A stretch of DNA of 64,000 bases from Notospermus geniculatus (GCA_002633025.1 NMRB01000020.1:129381-193380), one strand, 5' to 3'; positions 12,901 to 26,529 are shown, counted from the first letter of the stretch. Made by a program: numbers and translations. The notes: generated from the letters alone by a model not told the origin.

Positions 12901-15828
12901 TTGAATCAATGTATCCTAAAGTCAGGGTCAATGGGAAGTCAATACAGAATTCATCATAAAATACCCATCAACCGATACTTCATTTGAAATATCTGGTTTA
13001 CGAAACCCTCAACCAATCTTGGAAGAAATCAAAGGAATTATCAAGTATAGCATTTGTAATCAAAACTAATGATTTTCAATACAGAAATCAAAGAAGACAT
13101 TCATGTAGCAAAAATTTTACGAAGGAATAGAAGTATATGAGACAGGTACCGGTACTGTAAATCTTGGTATGTCTAGCCAGCCAATACTTGCAAGGTACTT
13201 GAACCACTTTATTTATAGGATCTAGTACTTCTGAGGAATTCATTCCTTGACTAGCTCTTATGATATAAAATCATGTGCATGGTTACCCATGATCGTGCAA
13301 GTCTTCTGGTCACACTTACTTCAGATCCTCTTGGAGAGAGGCCAAGTGGGGTCTTCAATCCTGGTCAAGCTATACTGTATGGAGAAAGACAACTGAAGGG
13401 TCATCGTACAAGTTCTTTGCATATTTATATCTGGTCTTAAAAGCAGGGATCACTTCAGGCTACCTTGACCATGATTATTGTACATGTACATTAGAACCAG
13501 AGCAGAACTTCGAAAGCCCATGGTTATATTGGCAGGGGACAAAAGCAACAAGTCACCAATCTCCCCACACATATTAACATCAAGCTTCTGCTGAAACCAG
13601 TGAGCAGCGCCAAACTGTTTCAGTGACCAATTAGACAAGAAAGCAAAGTGTAATTTAGCCACTTGATGACCAACATCATTGCTTTCAAGGGTTAATTTTT
13701 GACTACTCTATTGATCTGCAAAAGAAAATGGACACATGTTGCCATTCCTCTAGCAGGACGCACCAAACTGCTGCTAGGTAAATGGTCATCCACTGATGGA
13801 GCGACTCGACTCAATCGCCAGTTGAGTCTAACTCAACTGACTTGTCAGCTGTGCTATAATTATGGTTTATTCTATATATTGGGAGTCCGCGAGAGATATT
13901 CCTAGAGCACGACCAAATCCCAGGCACCAGGCTGCACAGGGAATACCGATTTGTACTGGTTCACTGGATTATACAGAAAAGGGGAAACATTTCTTCTGTA
14001 GGATATGTGAATCATTCTTCCTTGAAAAACAACCTGACCTCTTTTAAAAACATTATGCTTGAGGAAGGTGATATTGAGACAGTTCTCATAACAGGAAATA
14101 ACAAATTAAAAAGAAATGACTTACACATTGTTTTCCAACAGGACACCAATAGAATGGATGCATGGCTTTTTTCAGGATATTGCAAAATTCCTTTAATACT
14201 ATTTTCAAGCCAAAATGTTGTTCAGCCAAGAAAGGTTATTTTCTCCCATTGACTTTTACTTCAACACTTCTGTGATGCATGTCGATGTACCCTGTGACAT
14301 CAAAAAATGCATATATTTCTGGTGACGTCAGTTTATGCAAAGTGGGTATCCCTTATATGGGTAACTTTCTATAGACATATTAACCAAATGCTGCTACGTG
14401 CATACCGGCCATAAACAGCAGAACAAGTAATATAGGAAATAATAAGATTCATGATATATTGGCTAACATGCTAGACAAATCCTGATTTATCAGTGTGCGT
14501 GGGAAGAGGCCGGCAGTGAGGTAATTCCCCACTAAATAAAGGAAAGAACAATAAGTCTGGGAGCAATATTGTGTAATGGGGTCAAACAAAACCAATCATT
14601 TTTCTCTGATGCCAACTGTCATGGTAATCAAGCAGAAGCAACAATGGTGATTTTTTGCATTTGGTCAGTCTGAGCCCATGACAAACCTCTTATCGTTTTT
14701 CCATACAAGAATAAATACTTTGCTTTTTTTCCTTCGCAAGAGTACAGCAGACAGGTCATGACTAATTACAGTAAATTTAATATCATGTAAGAAAAGATAA
14801 TCACGTAAGATGACAAATAAAGAACAGGAACACAGTTTCATTTCCCTTGGTGATGGTTATTACTTTATTTATAGGGTGTTTTTGCACAAAAACACTGTTG
14901 GCCAGTATCGTTAGATGCTGGACCAACGTCATACTGAAAAACAATCTGATCTTTACCCCAGACACTTAGGGCAAATGACCAACAGAACGGCCAAGTGTTT
15001 CATGACCTTGAAATTTCAGCAGTCAAGGTCATTTTCTTGGAAGACCTCAAACAGATCTTACTACAGGGAATGGGAGAATTTTACATTGAAAGCTCTCTCT
15101 CTCCCAGGTTTGAGAACACATCAGATTCCAATAGGGATGAAATGACTACAGCGAACAGATCAGTTATATGGACAGCGGTAGCCATCTTCAAGGTCAGTGC
15201 CTTCTAATTACCATAATGTTTCTCTATTTACTTGGCAATGGATACGAATGTAATGATCACAATTTCTTCATCAACATGTTGACATAATGTGAAAAATGTA
15301 TTGGCAGTCTGGGGCCTAGGTTGAGATTATAAATGGTTGACAAGCTGATGGGGTGCCATGTACGTACCAATATAACTCTTGGTAAAGATTATGAATTAGG
15401 CTAAGGTGTTAATCGACATCTTTTCTTCATGTCAGGAGTGAAAGTTCCCATGAAAGCCAACAACATAAGAAAACCCCCACAGAGTCTACCAGCAGGAAGC
15501 AAATGGGTCTACTCTTTTATTATCCTAATTACAGAGCGAGCAACTAGTGCACTTTACTAATATGAATAAAGTACAAGTCTTTTTTAGTAAGATTACATAC
15601 AGGACAGTGGGTCATCCACAATTCAGTCATGTTTTTTCTAATGCAAGTTTTCCATCCCTTTCAACTGAAACAGAAATGACAATTCATTTGTATGTCAATA
15701 TCTCAATATGCTCCAAGAGGAATTCAGTCGGCAGGAGAATCAAATATATATGTATTTCAAAATCCAAATGGTATGCTCCAAAAACTGAGAGGAATTCAAT
15801 AAGTAGGTAAAAAACAATAACTACACTT
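9935..15828. other. Gene-poor stretch, nothing recognised
   Basis: About 5.9 kb of AT-rich DNA. Open frames at 10527-10793, 13450-13662 and 14915-15145 lack family signature and splice context. No clear inverted-repeat element either, so this is the least repeat-marked part of the window. Confidence 0.5.
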
Positions 15829-15836
15829 GTCTTTCC

Positions 15837-16300
15837 AGGGGTTTAGATAACGTGCGTATTTGCGTAAATACGCAACTGTTGTTGGAAAAAACGCAAGTGA
15901 AATCTTGCATAAAACGTAACAGACGCATGTCAAAAAAGCCCCAGATGCGTACCATACGCACTATGATACTTTATGACCCGTCAGATACGCAAGAAATTGA
16001 AAACTGCCTTGCTTATAAGCGTGAATAAAGTTCCAAAACACGATGAGATTGCCGCCACGGCCGCCATTTGCAATACATGGCCGCCATTTGCAATCTTTCC
16101 ACATGTTCCAGGTCTCACTGCACAGTTTTTGGTGAGGTCTCCATGGTCTCACTATAGAGTTTACGGTGTATCCTGCTCTGGTGGCGCTGGGCGGATGCGT
16201 AAAATACGCCACATTACAGGGGCCAGGAGAGTAGTGTACGCACTCACTATATGCAAGATGAGTACAGTACTCCTGTCTTTAAAAAATTATCTAAACCCCT
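15837..16300. mobile_element. hAT-like non-autonomous element with 8-bp target duplication
   Basis: 464 bp. Ends AGGGGTTTAGATAA, perfectly inverted, flanked by the exact direct repeat GTCTTTCC (15829-15836 and 16301-16308). An 8-bp target site and (C)AGGGG ends fit the hAT superfamily. Inside is an imperfect direct repeat GGCCGCCATTTGCAAT and several copies of the motif TACGCA. The open frame at 15973-16320 has no transposase features. Confidence 0.85.
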
Positions 16301-16308
16301 GTCTTTCC

Positions 16309-19197
16309 CACAAAGATTAGCATAAGAATCCAAGATATAATGGATGACATGAAAGATCGAAAGGAATGTACAAATCTTGTTTCAGTGGGAGGACTCCCGT
16401 AGTGTTAACTACCAAAATTTAAACTGCCAATAAATGGGAACTGCATACTTCTGCGGCTAACAGTAATTCACCGTAACAAAACTGTTGCTCATAAGCCTGT
16501 CACTGTGTAATCGTTCTCGGCTTTGTTAGATTGAGTCAAAGCGTAAGAGCATTAATGGTACACCACAGAGTATTGAATAGCCACACATACTTTCAATATT
16601 TATGATAACATGGCCCCTGGGTTTCTACATTAGAAACTACAGTATTTTTTTGTGATCTGCACACTTCCAAAGCTTAAAATCATTACGCAATAGTTACCAT
16701 TTCATGGAATCATGGAAATCCATCTTTGGAAGTTCCATGATTGATCGAGAGAGACACCAACTCGTCTATATTATCGCTAAAAAAGGTAACCCAATGTTGA
16801 CCTAGAAAACCTGTTCAGGAGTGTTTGTACACCCATGTTTAGGCCTCTTCATTCAAAATGTCACATCAAAGGCTTTTTATGTGATCAACGGTACATAGTT
16901 CCTGACAAGCCAGCTAAGTTCATCAGGATTATTCCAAAATGAATGGGCCAAATAAAAGTTATGTGAATGATTTCGTGGGAACATTCTCAGTCATGGTCGA
17001 TAAATATCTGCAATGCATTGATAAGTGATCTATGACTGATAAAAAACATGGGGAATTCCAAAATAGGAGTGCTCATTGAGAGACGATGAATGAAATTGTG
17101 CATAATTGTAAATGCCCATGTACATGACTAAAGGAAAAGCATTTAACTTCCACAAAAGCTGTTTAATGTCCAAACTAGAGTATTGATTTCACAATTGTGG
17201 TAAATCTCATAAAAACATTTTTAAAAAGTCACCACTACCTAAGATAGGTAGGCCCCATAAGAGACCCGATAATCCATTGATAAAGCGAAGAAGAACTGTC
17301 AAATCTGATGGTTAGCAAAGCTGTGCAAGAATTCATGGTTTATGCAGACCATGCATTCAACACCAACTAGGAAAGTACATGACAAGATGCACACTTACAC
17401 CAAGTGATCAAATCGCAAATCATTGGTTAAAAAAGAATCACCACGATTCAGACAGCTACAGATCACCATCGGATTTTATGCAATCCCAACAGAATGAGAA
17501 AATTGAGGTTCTTTTTGCTTCATGGAAGCTAGCATTTGAATAAAAGATACAGTAGTGTGTTGAAAATTCTGGATGTGCTGAAGAAAGAAAACCGAATTCT
17601 TTCATTTAGCAAAGCGAAAACTGGAGTAGAGCCAATAATCAGCCACACAGACGGCTCAAAAATACCATCCGAATGTTTTAACATTTCCAAGAAAGTGAGG
17701 CAACATCTACAGTTAGACTTTTAAAGCTTTCAAATAATCTCTCTCAGTTATTGAAAACAGCCACACTAAAACATCTAAAATGTGATCAAGACAAGTTTTT
17801 GCTGCTGCTTACATCACTTCTAGAACCTGTTGGCAGTTCAGGTAGTGTTTTTGTTGGTTTTTCCAAAAAATCAATCAATGGCAACCATTAGAACACCTTT
17901 CTTTCATGATACCTGAACATTGAAACTTCCAACTAACAAGCACCCAATCAGCTCTAAACCATAAGGGTAATGGTGAACGAACTTGACAAGAATCTTACAG
18001 GCAAAGTACCACTGCAACTGCAACAGCTGTACAGAGATATTGGAACAAGGCTTTGATCAAATTGTATATGTGTGTAGGCCCATTTGGTCAAGAAATGTGC
18101 AACTGGCTAAAGGCAGGAGGTAGGCTATGCTCAAGCAGAAGCATGAGAACTTTGTGAGCACAGAACACCACATCTGCAGCCCCCTTCATTTGACTATGCT
18201 ACGCTATGCTCTTCTTTCTCAAACATGCAGTTCACTGTCTTCTTCCTGCAGTCACATTTTTTGTACAAGGACACAGAAGACTAAATCCTTCTATCATTAG
18301 GGAGATTCTCAGCAAATGTAGGAATTCCCCTGATGTGAATATTGGTACCTATGCTAATCAAAGGAACTTCTGATTTGATCTAAATGGACTACGGCATCTT
18401 TCAGATCATTATTTAACTAGCTTCATTATTTTACCCCCTGTGAACAGTTTAAGAGTAAGAGATCAGAGTAGAGTATTCCTTTTATGCATCTAATGCTGGA
18501 CCCAGAAACGGAGATGTATTTGCTTGCAGCTTAAAGTCAGTATGATAACCAGATCGGTGAAAATAACCAGCAATCTTATGCAATGCCCACCATGATTGCA
18601 GAACTCAGCTCGCCTTCAAACCTGTCACTGTCCTTTGCAAATCATCATCGAGGCAAAGTTAGAACTCTCAGCTTTTTTGCAGCTTTTCAGTTTGTGCTGA
18701 ATTGAACAACTTCTTTTTACCAGTGCATCCTTAGAATCTGAAACAAATTCAAGGCATACAAAAAACAGCTCAATTCATTTCTTCAATGGTTTACAGCTTA
18801 AAAATTGAATTTAAAATGTACTCAATTCACACTCAATTTCCAAGAAAAGCAAGTAATACCTTGATGATGAATAGTAAAGGATATGTTTGTGATGTCAGCC
18901 ACCAATTACACCCATTATAACTTGTACTGTTTAACGCAAGGCAAGACAAGTCTAACCCCAAGTCTTCTCATCCACAGGTTATCCTCACAACACATCTTTC
19001 CATCAGTGCCAATTTATCTACTCACTTCTGACAACTCAATCGCCGCCGCAGAACATGAGGCAGTTTGTAATTTTTCACTCATTAGTATTCTTTCAATTAT
19101 CGTCATCATCAGTCTGTATTCTTAAAGAATCATGCCAACGAGAATTCTTTAAAACATCCTGAATTCTTACCAATGAAACGTGATTTCAGAAGAAGTA
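16309..19197. other. Gene-poor stretch, nothing recognised
   Basis: No credible exon, RNA gene or bounded transposon seen between the hAT-like element and the foldback MITE at 19198. Confidence 0.5.
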
Positions 19198-19355
19198 AAA
19201 GCGGTTTTTCCACGGTACAATATTATTGCACAATATGGGGCCCAAAATGGGTGTCATGTGCTTCTGGCATAATGGATGGTAGAAAGATTGGCAATAATAT
19301 TGCCCATTTTGATCCCTATATTGTGCAATAATATTGCACGTGGATAGGCCGCTTT
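19198..19355. mobile_element. Foldback MITE with nested palindromes
   Basis: About 158 bp. Arms AAAGCGGTTTTTCCACGG and, inverted, AAAGCGGCCTATCCACG, each followed by the palindrome CAATATTATTG and CACAATAT. Exact ends uncertain by a base or two. Confidence 0.75.
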
Positions 19356-22027
19356 AGACACCAACACTGAATAATTTTTTTTTGCTTTTCATTTCATTTT
19401 TGCAAGAAACATTCTTGCACCCTTATCATTCAAAATGAAGGTTCTGACCTTCTGTCTAGACATTCCTGCTGCTGATATGCAGGAGATGGAATGAAGATTC
19501 TGAGGCTCAATTTTCGAATGGTTTTCATCATTTTGCCAGATTTCTTTATCCGTTGATAAAATACCTCATTCCCAGGGGTAGACCTGGCTAAAAAGTGATT
19601 TATGTTGAACTAAAGGGAAGGAAAAGTAAATGCTACATCATGGTCCATGTAATTGTTGGCAGTAGCTTATCAGCTCTTGTTTGTCTCAGGACTTCTGGGA
19701 GGTAGCAAAGTTTGTGTGCATTGCTTTCAATAGATGAGGGGATTCATTTACAGATTGCAGAAATCAGGAGCCAACGAATTGCCACGTGACAGATTATGAA
19801 AATCCTTCTTGAGATAAGCTTGCTTGGACAGAGGAAGTGATAAATGTGCTGAGACCATAAAATCCTACCATCAATAAAATGCATTTGCCTTCCTTCTGAA
19901 CAGTTCCGGCAATTAGCCATAGTTGTCGTTTTTGGCCAGTTTGGTATTGGTTAGAAGTTTCTGTGGATGTTGAGTGGGCTGAAGCAGCTGTATAAAGCAT
20001 GGAAAGAGTAAACAAGTTTGGTCAAATGTTGTTGGTGAAGTTGGCCGCCTAATGCACAAACCAATAACGATATTAGACAAGTACTGGTCTGTGCCAATAT
20101 CTGACACAGTACCATCTAATAGAAGACATTCATGTCGAATTTGTAGACATTGGATTACTGATGTGAATCTTAGGACAGCATACAATTAGTGTTTTACAAT
20201 AAGATATCAATCTCTTAGACTGTAGAAGATTGATAAAATCCCACAGATCAATTTATCTTCAGCGATAGTGTGCCAAAGATTTATCTTGTCAATGTTGTTG
20301 ATCCTGTGTTTCCCGACTTCATGAAAATACAAAAATTGCCATTTGTTTTTACCAGCATTTAGTGCAGGCGTTAGTCCAGCCACTTACAACAATTGAGTTG
20401 CCAACCAAGAAGAAAAACACGGCTGCCAATGAGAGCAAGCACATCATCGCCATTCAGCGTCATTTGGAATTCCACACAGAAACCACAAAATGACTGTACA
20501 AGTCCCGAATAGCCTTTCGAAATCTCAAGGGAGCATTGTTCTCGAGCCATCCTCATCATTGCCCCAATCCAATAGAGCCAACCAATGTACACTATCGTGG
20601 CGCCTCCGTGAATGTCAATGTGATTGAAAACGAGCAGAGTAATCAGCCTAACAAAGATGATGGCATGCATTTCCTCCCTGTCATCCAATGATCTTGGTGA
20701 AATTCACGCCAGGCTTCTTGACCAATATAAAGGCAAGTCAGAGCAATTTCCTAAAGGAAGTTCCATCAGTCGTCTGCGCATTTGGATGACTCTTGTGGAG
20801 AGTGTGTACATTGCAGATCGTAGCATGTTCTTATGTAGCATACAAGATTTGCAGAAGCACTTTCTCATGGTCTGGTGTACTTTATTTTTCTGCTGAATAT
20901 CAAGAGAGAGATTTTTTATTTTACTCTGCAAGCAGTTAATTTTTCAGTTACGTCATCAGTGCTCAAGATAAGGAAGAATGTTGAACGCTTTATGGCAGGG
21001 CAACAGGCTCCCATAAAACCTTTGCCTGTATTGACATCATAATGTTACTGGCAATATCATGCACCAGACACCAAACAATTTCCAGGAACAGGTGCCTCAT
21101 GAAAGATCTTTGATGCAATCATTCCATTCCCAATATTCTAACAGCAAGAAGTACGGCTCCGGTTGACGATAGCATTGACATTAGTGTACCATTATTGCCT
21201 GGAATACTGTTCAAACAGAAACGGCTACTGACAGAGACCAACAGTCGTGATGGCCACTTAACTGCAGAGGTAAACATACTCAATCTATGATAGCAGCAAT
21301 TTATTACATCGCAAGTGATTTTATTGATGATATTTGGAAAGCGACAGGACTATTCGTGATATTTGCAGCACTATTTGTGACATTTGCGGAGAGATTGAAA
21401 TGTTTATTAATGTAGAAAGTGCATGTAATGAAACTCTGTAACATCATTTACCTAACATTCATGGAGGCTAATTTGTCAGTTTCTCGCTGAGCTGCTCCAG
21501 TAGACCATTAAAGATTTGCCTCAATTTAATTCCATTCATCCAACAAGTCTAGAAAAACCCATAAGATCCACTTAAAGGTGTCTATTATACAGATAAGAAA
21601 GTGGGGCTTGTTTTCACTCCAGTAAATGTAGATCTGAATAAAAAAACAGACATCACCTCAACCATTTTGACTACTAGCAACTCACTGAACAGGTGGCATT
21701 TTCCTGGGAATATCTGCTACCAAGCATTAATAAAACACCCATTCCTAATTCAAACAAGATAAGGCAGGTGTGGATTTTGCCATTTTTATGGCCCAGTTGG
21801 TCAGGCTAAAGCTCTAGACAGAAAATTTCTCGTTGGTAGGAAATGATGTTGCAGGCAATCAAACTATATAGATTTGGAATAGTGGTCTGCAACCTGTTTC
21901 ACAAGCAGCAATAACCACTTCCTCATATACAGTCTGATAAGGGACTTGCTCCTCCCAAAATTTTCATATGAATGAATTCATTCAGTAATCACTGAGAGAA
22001 CATGGGTAGTTGCTAGGGTGACCTTCC
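19356..22027. other. Gene-poor stretch with one raised-GC block
   Basis: Mostly featureless. The block 20371-20688 has an open minus-strand frame with hydrophobic stretches and higher GC, but no recognisable family. Confidence 0.45.
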
Positions 22028-22251
22028 TAGACGATTCTCGAATTAGCAGATCTGCGCCGAAATCTCAACCAGAACCTCAATCTGAAACCGGCTGACGTGA
22101 TGCCATCCATGATTCAGCAGTGGTCGACTCAGATGCAATGTGTCGTGGGGTTGTCTGCGTCTCGTCATTCAGTTTCAGACCAAGGTTATGGTTGAGATTT
22201 CGGCAGAAGTGAGCAGATCTTTGTCGTTTACGTCAATTTGAGAACGGTCTA
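22028..22251. mobile_element. Foldback MITE, family 1, copy 2
   Basis: 224 bp. Ends TAGACGATTCTCGAATT and, inverted, TAGACCGTTCTCAAATT. The arms contain GCAGATCTGCGCCGAAATC and GCTGACGTGATGC, which match the family-1 element at 5717-5961. Non-coding. Confidence 0.8.
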
Positions 22252-22853
22252 TACACGCTGTACCAACGTCATCATGGCCGAAACAGATACTGCTTCAGGA
22301 ATATAATGGAGGAAAACATTATTGACACTAAAGAAACTGACGAGAGATATTTTGCCCTTGACCTTGCCAAAGGTCCTAAACAAATATTATCAATTTTTTT
22401 CCATTGATTCACTATGAGATAAGAGCAGCTCATGTACTCATGCGAGTAAGGTAGACATCCACTTGATATGCACAAGGGGCACCTTTCTCTTATGATGCGA
22501 TCAAGAGTATCCATTCCCAGGCAGCAGACAAGATCAGTCACCCATTCACAGAGGCAAGGATCACCTAGATTCAATAATCAATGCAACCGAATGCCCTGAT
22601 GTTACCGTATTCAAATTTAACTCGATGAATGCCAATCTGAAGGAGGAAATGGTCCATTCTCAGAATACCAGCACTGATATGGTGTAATGTACAGGGATTT
22701 GTAATTCACCTTCTGCAAATGCCAAGATGTTTGGCCTGTTGGAGCATCTTATTTTGATTTTTGAACACGAGGATCAGATAGCCTTCATGGTTTTAAGATG
22801 CAAAGAGTTTCCGTCAAGAATTTTCAACATCAACAACACCAATCTAGAGCAAT

Positions 22854-23285
22854 GCTTCCATTACAGAAAAAGGCGGTATTTTGTCCGGGCTTATTCTGCT
22901 TCCATTACAGGATGTCCGTGTTTAATTAGTCCGGTTCTCAATAAGACCGGATCTATTTAGCTCAGATAGCATAGCTGAGTATACTCTGAATCTAAATTAC
23001 AACCGGATCAACATCGGTGTTTTCTCTAGTGGAATGCCAATAAGTCCGCGGTTCTATTTGTAGTGTTATGATCGGCAACAGGTGGCTTAAGATCGCTTGC
23101 GACATTACGCATGCTCAAAAGTACCAGAACAACACACAGTTCACTTCACGTATCGCCATCTGTAGCCGAACCTATCAACCTGAAACCCTGTAGTGGTGAG
23201 CACAAGCCGTGAAATATCCGGTCTTATTTACACACGGATAGACACCGGTACTAATAAGACCGGGTACAAAAGTTGTAATGGAAGC
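22854..23285. mobile_element. MITE, GCTTCCATTACA ends
   Basis: 432 bp with short inverted ends GCTTCCATTACA. The interior is rich in GACCGG / CCGGTC and AATAAGACCGG motifs, the same style as the element at 6812-7191 but not the same sequence. Target duplication not evident. Confidence 0.6.
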
Positions 23286-23722
23286 GCAGCTTAGAACAGG
23301 CTTTTGCTTTATTATATAACACTCCTCACACATGAAAATGACTTTTCTTTGTTCATGCTACAAATGTTGACATTTCACTTGGCGTCGTAAATGCATTTCA
23401 TGCCATGGCAAACACAGCAAGCAATAAAGGGAAGCAACGAAAGGGGGAAAGCAACAGATCGATTTTATGATGGTGGGGGTGTGGAAATATGTGTGGGAGG
23501 ACGAATACAATGACATTTTATCATGTTACCACGAATGTAAACGTTGCCATGGCATTTCTGAGACAGAACTTGGAAGACAAGAATAACGCAGATTTGATAC
23601 CAGAGGAATCTTTCCCTGATCGTTTGATGAAAGGGTCACTTTAAATCAAGCATTTGCAATCTTTATAACTCAGCCACTGGAATTGCACCATCCTTTATTT
23701 GACTTCACCAAGATTATGTAAT

Positions 23723-23926
23723 CCAAAGACAGAGCACAAAAGGCGACACACAAAATGATATAACAACCGAAGTTGTCCTCCAGAAATTTTGCAAATTTTC
23801 GACCCCAATTGGGGTCTTCTTCAGGCTGGCACTTTGGTAGCTCGACTTGAAAGTGTCAGCCTGAAGAAGACCCTGGTTGGGGTTGAAAATTTGCAAAATT
23901 TCTGGAGGACGACTTCGGTTATTATA
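23723..23926. mobile_element. Foldback retro-like insertion with 15-bp direct repeats
   Basis: A palindrome of about 75-bp arms (23759-23926) contains GACCCC...GGGGTC hairpins. A 36-bp tail (23723-23758) lies on one side. The whole unit is flanked by the exact direct repeat CCAAGATTATGTAAT (23708-23722 and 23927-23941). Such a long target duplication is unlike cut-and-paste MITEs and more like target-primed insertion. A diverged part of the family is at 44092-44140. Confidence 0.75.
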
Positions 23927-23941
23927 CCAAGATTATGTAAT

Positions 23942-25165
23942 GTAATCATTGCTATTCTGATAAGATACTGGCATCACATCAAGTACCTATCCAATACCAT
24001 CCCCCCATATACCTTACCAATTAGTCAAGTCAAAGCCAGACAAGTGGTAATATAAAGCTAGAAGTTCCTTCATCAGAAGGACCCCTCTTGGAGAGCAATC
24101 TCAGTCATCATTCTCGGAACACTACTTCTCATTCTGTAGTAATACAGCCTGCACCATTGATCGAGATTGAGATACCCAGGACCCAAGAACCATTCCCTAG
24201 AAGTCGCCAAAACACCAATAGCCGTCAAGAAGATGAAACCAGCCGGCCCTGGACAAATGCCAGGCTGCTTTCAGTGACAGGACTGGGTTCTTCATTCTCA
24301 GCACTCAATACTCTCATTACAGCAGATGATCAGATCGTCTGATGCCTTAATGGTAATAGGAGCCTTAACTGTATTAGAATGATCAAGTTGGCAGCCTTGA
24401 TTGCCATGGCGTCAAACCCAGACGTACTTGCAAGAATCTCAGCCATCTTGATTCACAAACCGAGAATTTACTTCGAGTGAGGAAAGTTTGATGATTCTTC
24501 CAAATAATTCTGCATCGTTCAAAGATGAACTGCATCACTGCTGGTCCAAGAATCTTTCATGCAAATCTTTGCCTTGATTGTCTTGCTTTGCAATAAGGCA
24601 GTGCTGTCATACTCAGCCTGATGCAGTAAAGATTGCAAAGCAAAGGGGATCATCATTACCATTCCCAGTACTGTCTCTTCTGCAGTGGAAAGGATTCCCA
24701 ATGCCGTTCCAGCAGGGCTCAAAACATCACTTCCTTTGTAAGGACTCTTGTCTTGCCAGCATCCCATTGAGTATAATTTGTCATCTACAGAACATTAGCT
24801 TTCTTTCCCATCCAAAGATCTCCAAGGGCATTTACATATCAGTGCACAGACATCAATTTAACCATCATTTTATAATGTGATCCGTGTGTGCATGGGAACA
24901 GGGAGATGAGAAGTTGTATTGATCCCAGGAGGGACATCTTGTCCAGCAGATCAATCACCTATTCATGAGGTAAACTAGCATGTCCCGAAGCCAATAACAC
25001 AAGACATTACAGGAATTGTTGTAACTTTGTGTCAGCTTTCTTACAGAAGTATGACAGGCATCTTATCAATAAGAGATGCGTGTGATACCATCCTAAGCTC
25101 AAGAATGATAAACAGTCAGGTGATGAAAGTGCAGGCTACACTCTACAAGAGGAGACTAAGGTGAA
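23942..25165. other. Gene-poor stretch left of the minisatellite
   Basis: Contains an open plus-strand frame (about 24055-24342) rich in Ser, Thr, Pro, Arg and Glu, which could be an exon of a disordered protein region but has no family signature. Confidence 0.4.
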
Positions 25166-25430
25166 GATGGTACAAGTGCATTCAAGAAGTAGCAGAAACC
25201 AGTTTTCACAGTGGTACAAGTGCATTCAAGAAGTAGCAGAACCCAGTTCTCACAGTGGTACAAGTGCATTCAAGAAGTGGCAGAAGCCAGTTCTCACAGT
25301 GGTACAAGTGCATTCAAGAAGTGGCAGAAACCAGTTCTCACAGTGGTACAAGTGCATTCAAGAAGTGGTAGAAGCCAGTTCTCACAGTGATACAAGTGCA
25401 TTCAAGAAGTGGTAGAAGCCAGTTCTCACA
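25166..25430. repeat. 44-bp minisatellite (segment A)
   Basis: Six tandem units of 44 bp, each holding TACAAGTGCATTCAAGAAGT and AGCCAGTTCTCACAG, with a few variants (AGTAGC / AGTGGC / AGTGGT). Because 44 is not a multiple of three, the plus-strand frame cycles through all three readings and stays open by chance; it is not a credible protein. Confidence 0.95.
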
Positions 25431-26529
25431 GCAATGCAGTTTCATGCCTTTTTTCATATCTTTCATATCTTTTCACATCATATCTTTGTTGCTTTCGTGG
25501 CACAAAAAAATCTTATAATGTAGAATCACTGTAAGAAAAGGTGACACCAGTTCATTCCTGCTTTTTAAGTTATCATTTAAATCATGCATTGAAAGTATAA
25601 TCTTTCCTTTCCAACAGCTTTTGCTCTGTTATTGCAGACAGATCCTCACTACTGCTGTTAAGAAACCAGCAGGAAAGGCCCTAGAAATGTTGACGGCATT
25701 ACAAAGGTAGAATCACAAGTGGCTTACTGGAATACGGCCAAACCGTTGGCACCTCTAACCAGCAATATGATTCAGATTTTCCACAAAATGTAAGCAGTTT
25801 CCCCAAACACTGAGTGCAGTATTTACTCTTACTCACAATCCCATTCCTCAGCCATTTCATCCAAGATATTGCCTCTTAAAAGCTTACTGCGGGAGATGAT
25901 GGCCTTGTCAGCAGCTTTCCAAGTGCTGCACTGCAGTAACTGCTGGTTGGTTATGAAGACTATGATTTGCTCTTGCCAGACTGCTTTTGTAGTTGGTCAA
26001 CCTAAATATTTCATTTTTCATATTTGCACCACTTATTGCGAACACCATGGTGTTGCAAAGATGGATTCTTCTAACACTCTATCTTCCGCAGTGCTGACGA
26101 TGATTTCTTTGGATGTTTAGTCTTCATCTTCACCATTAGCATTTAACATATAAGGAGGAACTAAAATGAGAAGCTCATCCCTTTAGTTCGTGAGGAAATA
26201 GCATTCATATACCACGCTCTGCTGTGGTAACTAGAACTATTTCACCAACGATATTGCTGAAGTGCCCTGATGATTCTTCAGATTATCACAAACGTGTGAG
26301 TATTAGCCCCAAATGAACTTAAGATGTACCTGTTGGCCAGCCTATACTTTGTTCAGTAGCAAATAATTAACTGACCAATCGGTAATAGACAGATCAAAGG
26401 AAAGAAGCTGGAGTCTGCCCACAAGATATTTCAGTACAGAAGGTAAGGTATGATTGAGTAGCCGCTAGAGTACATGGGAGGTCTGTGACCTTATGCCCGT
26501 TCATGGATCATTACTGAAGTGAAACTATA

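Noticed and set aside
15973-16320. 115-residue protein
   Set aside because: Lies inside the hAT-like non-autonomous element and reads through its right end; no transposase motif.
25869-26120. 83-residue frame shared with 35426-35674
   Set aside because: The B copy carries an in-frame indel, there is no splice context, and no recognisable domain.
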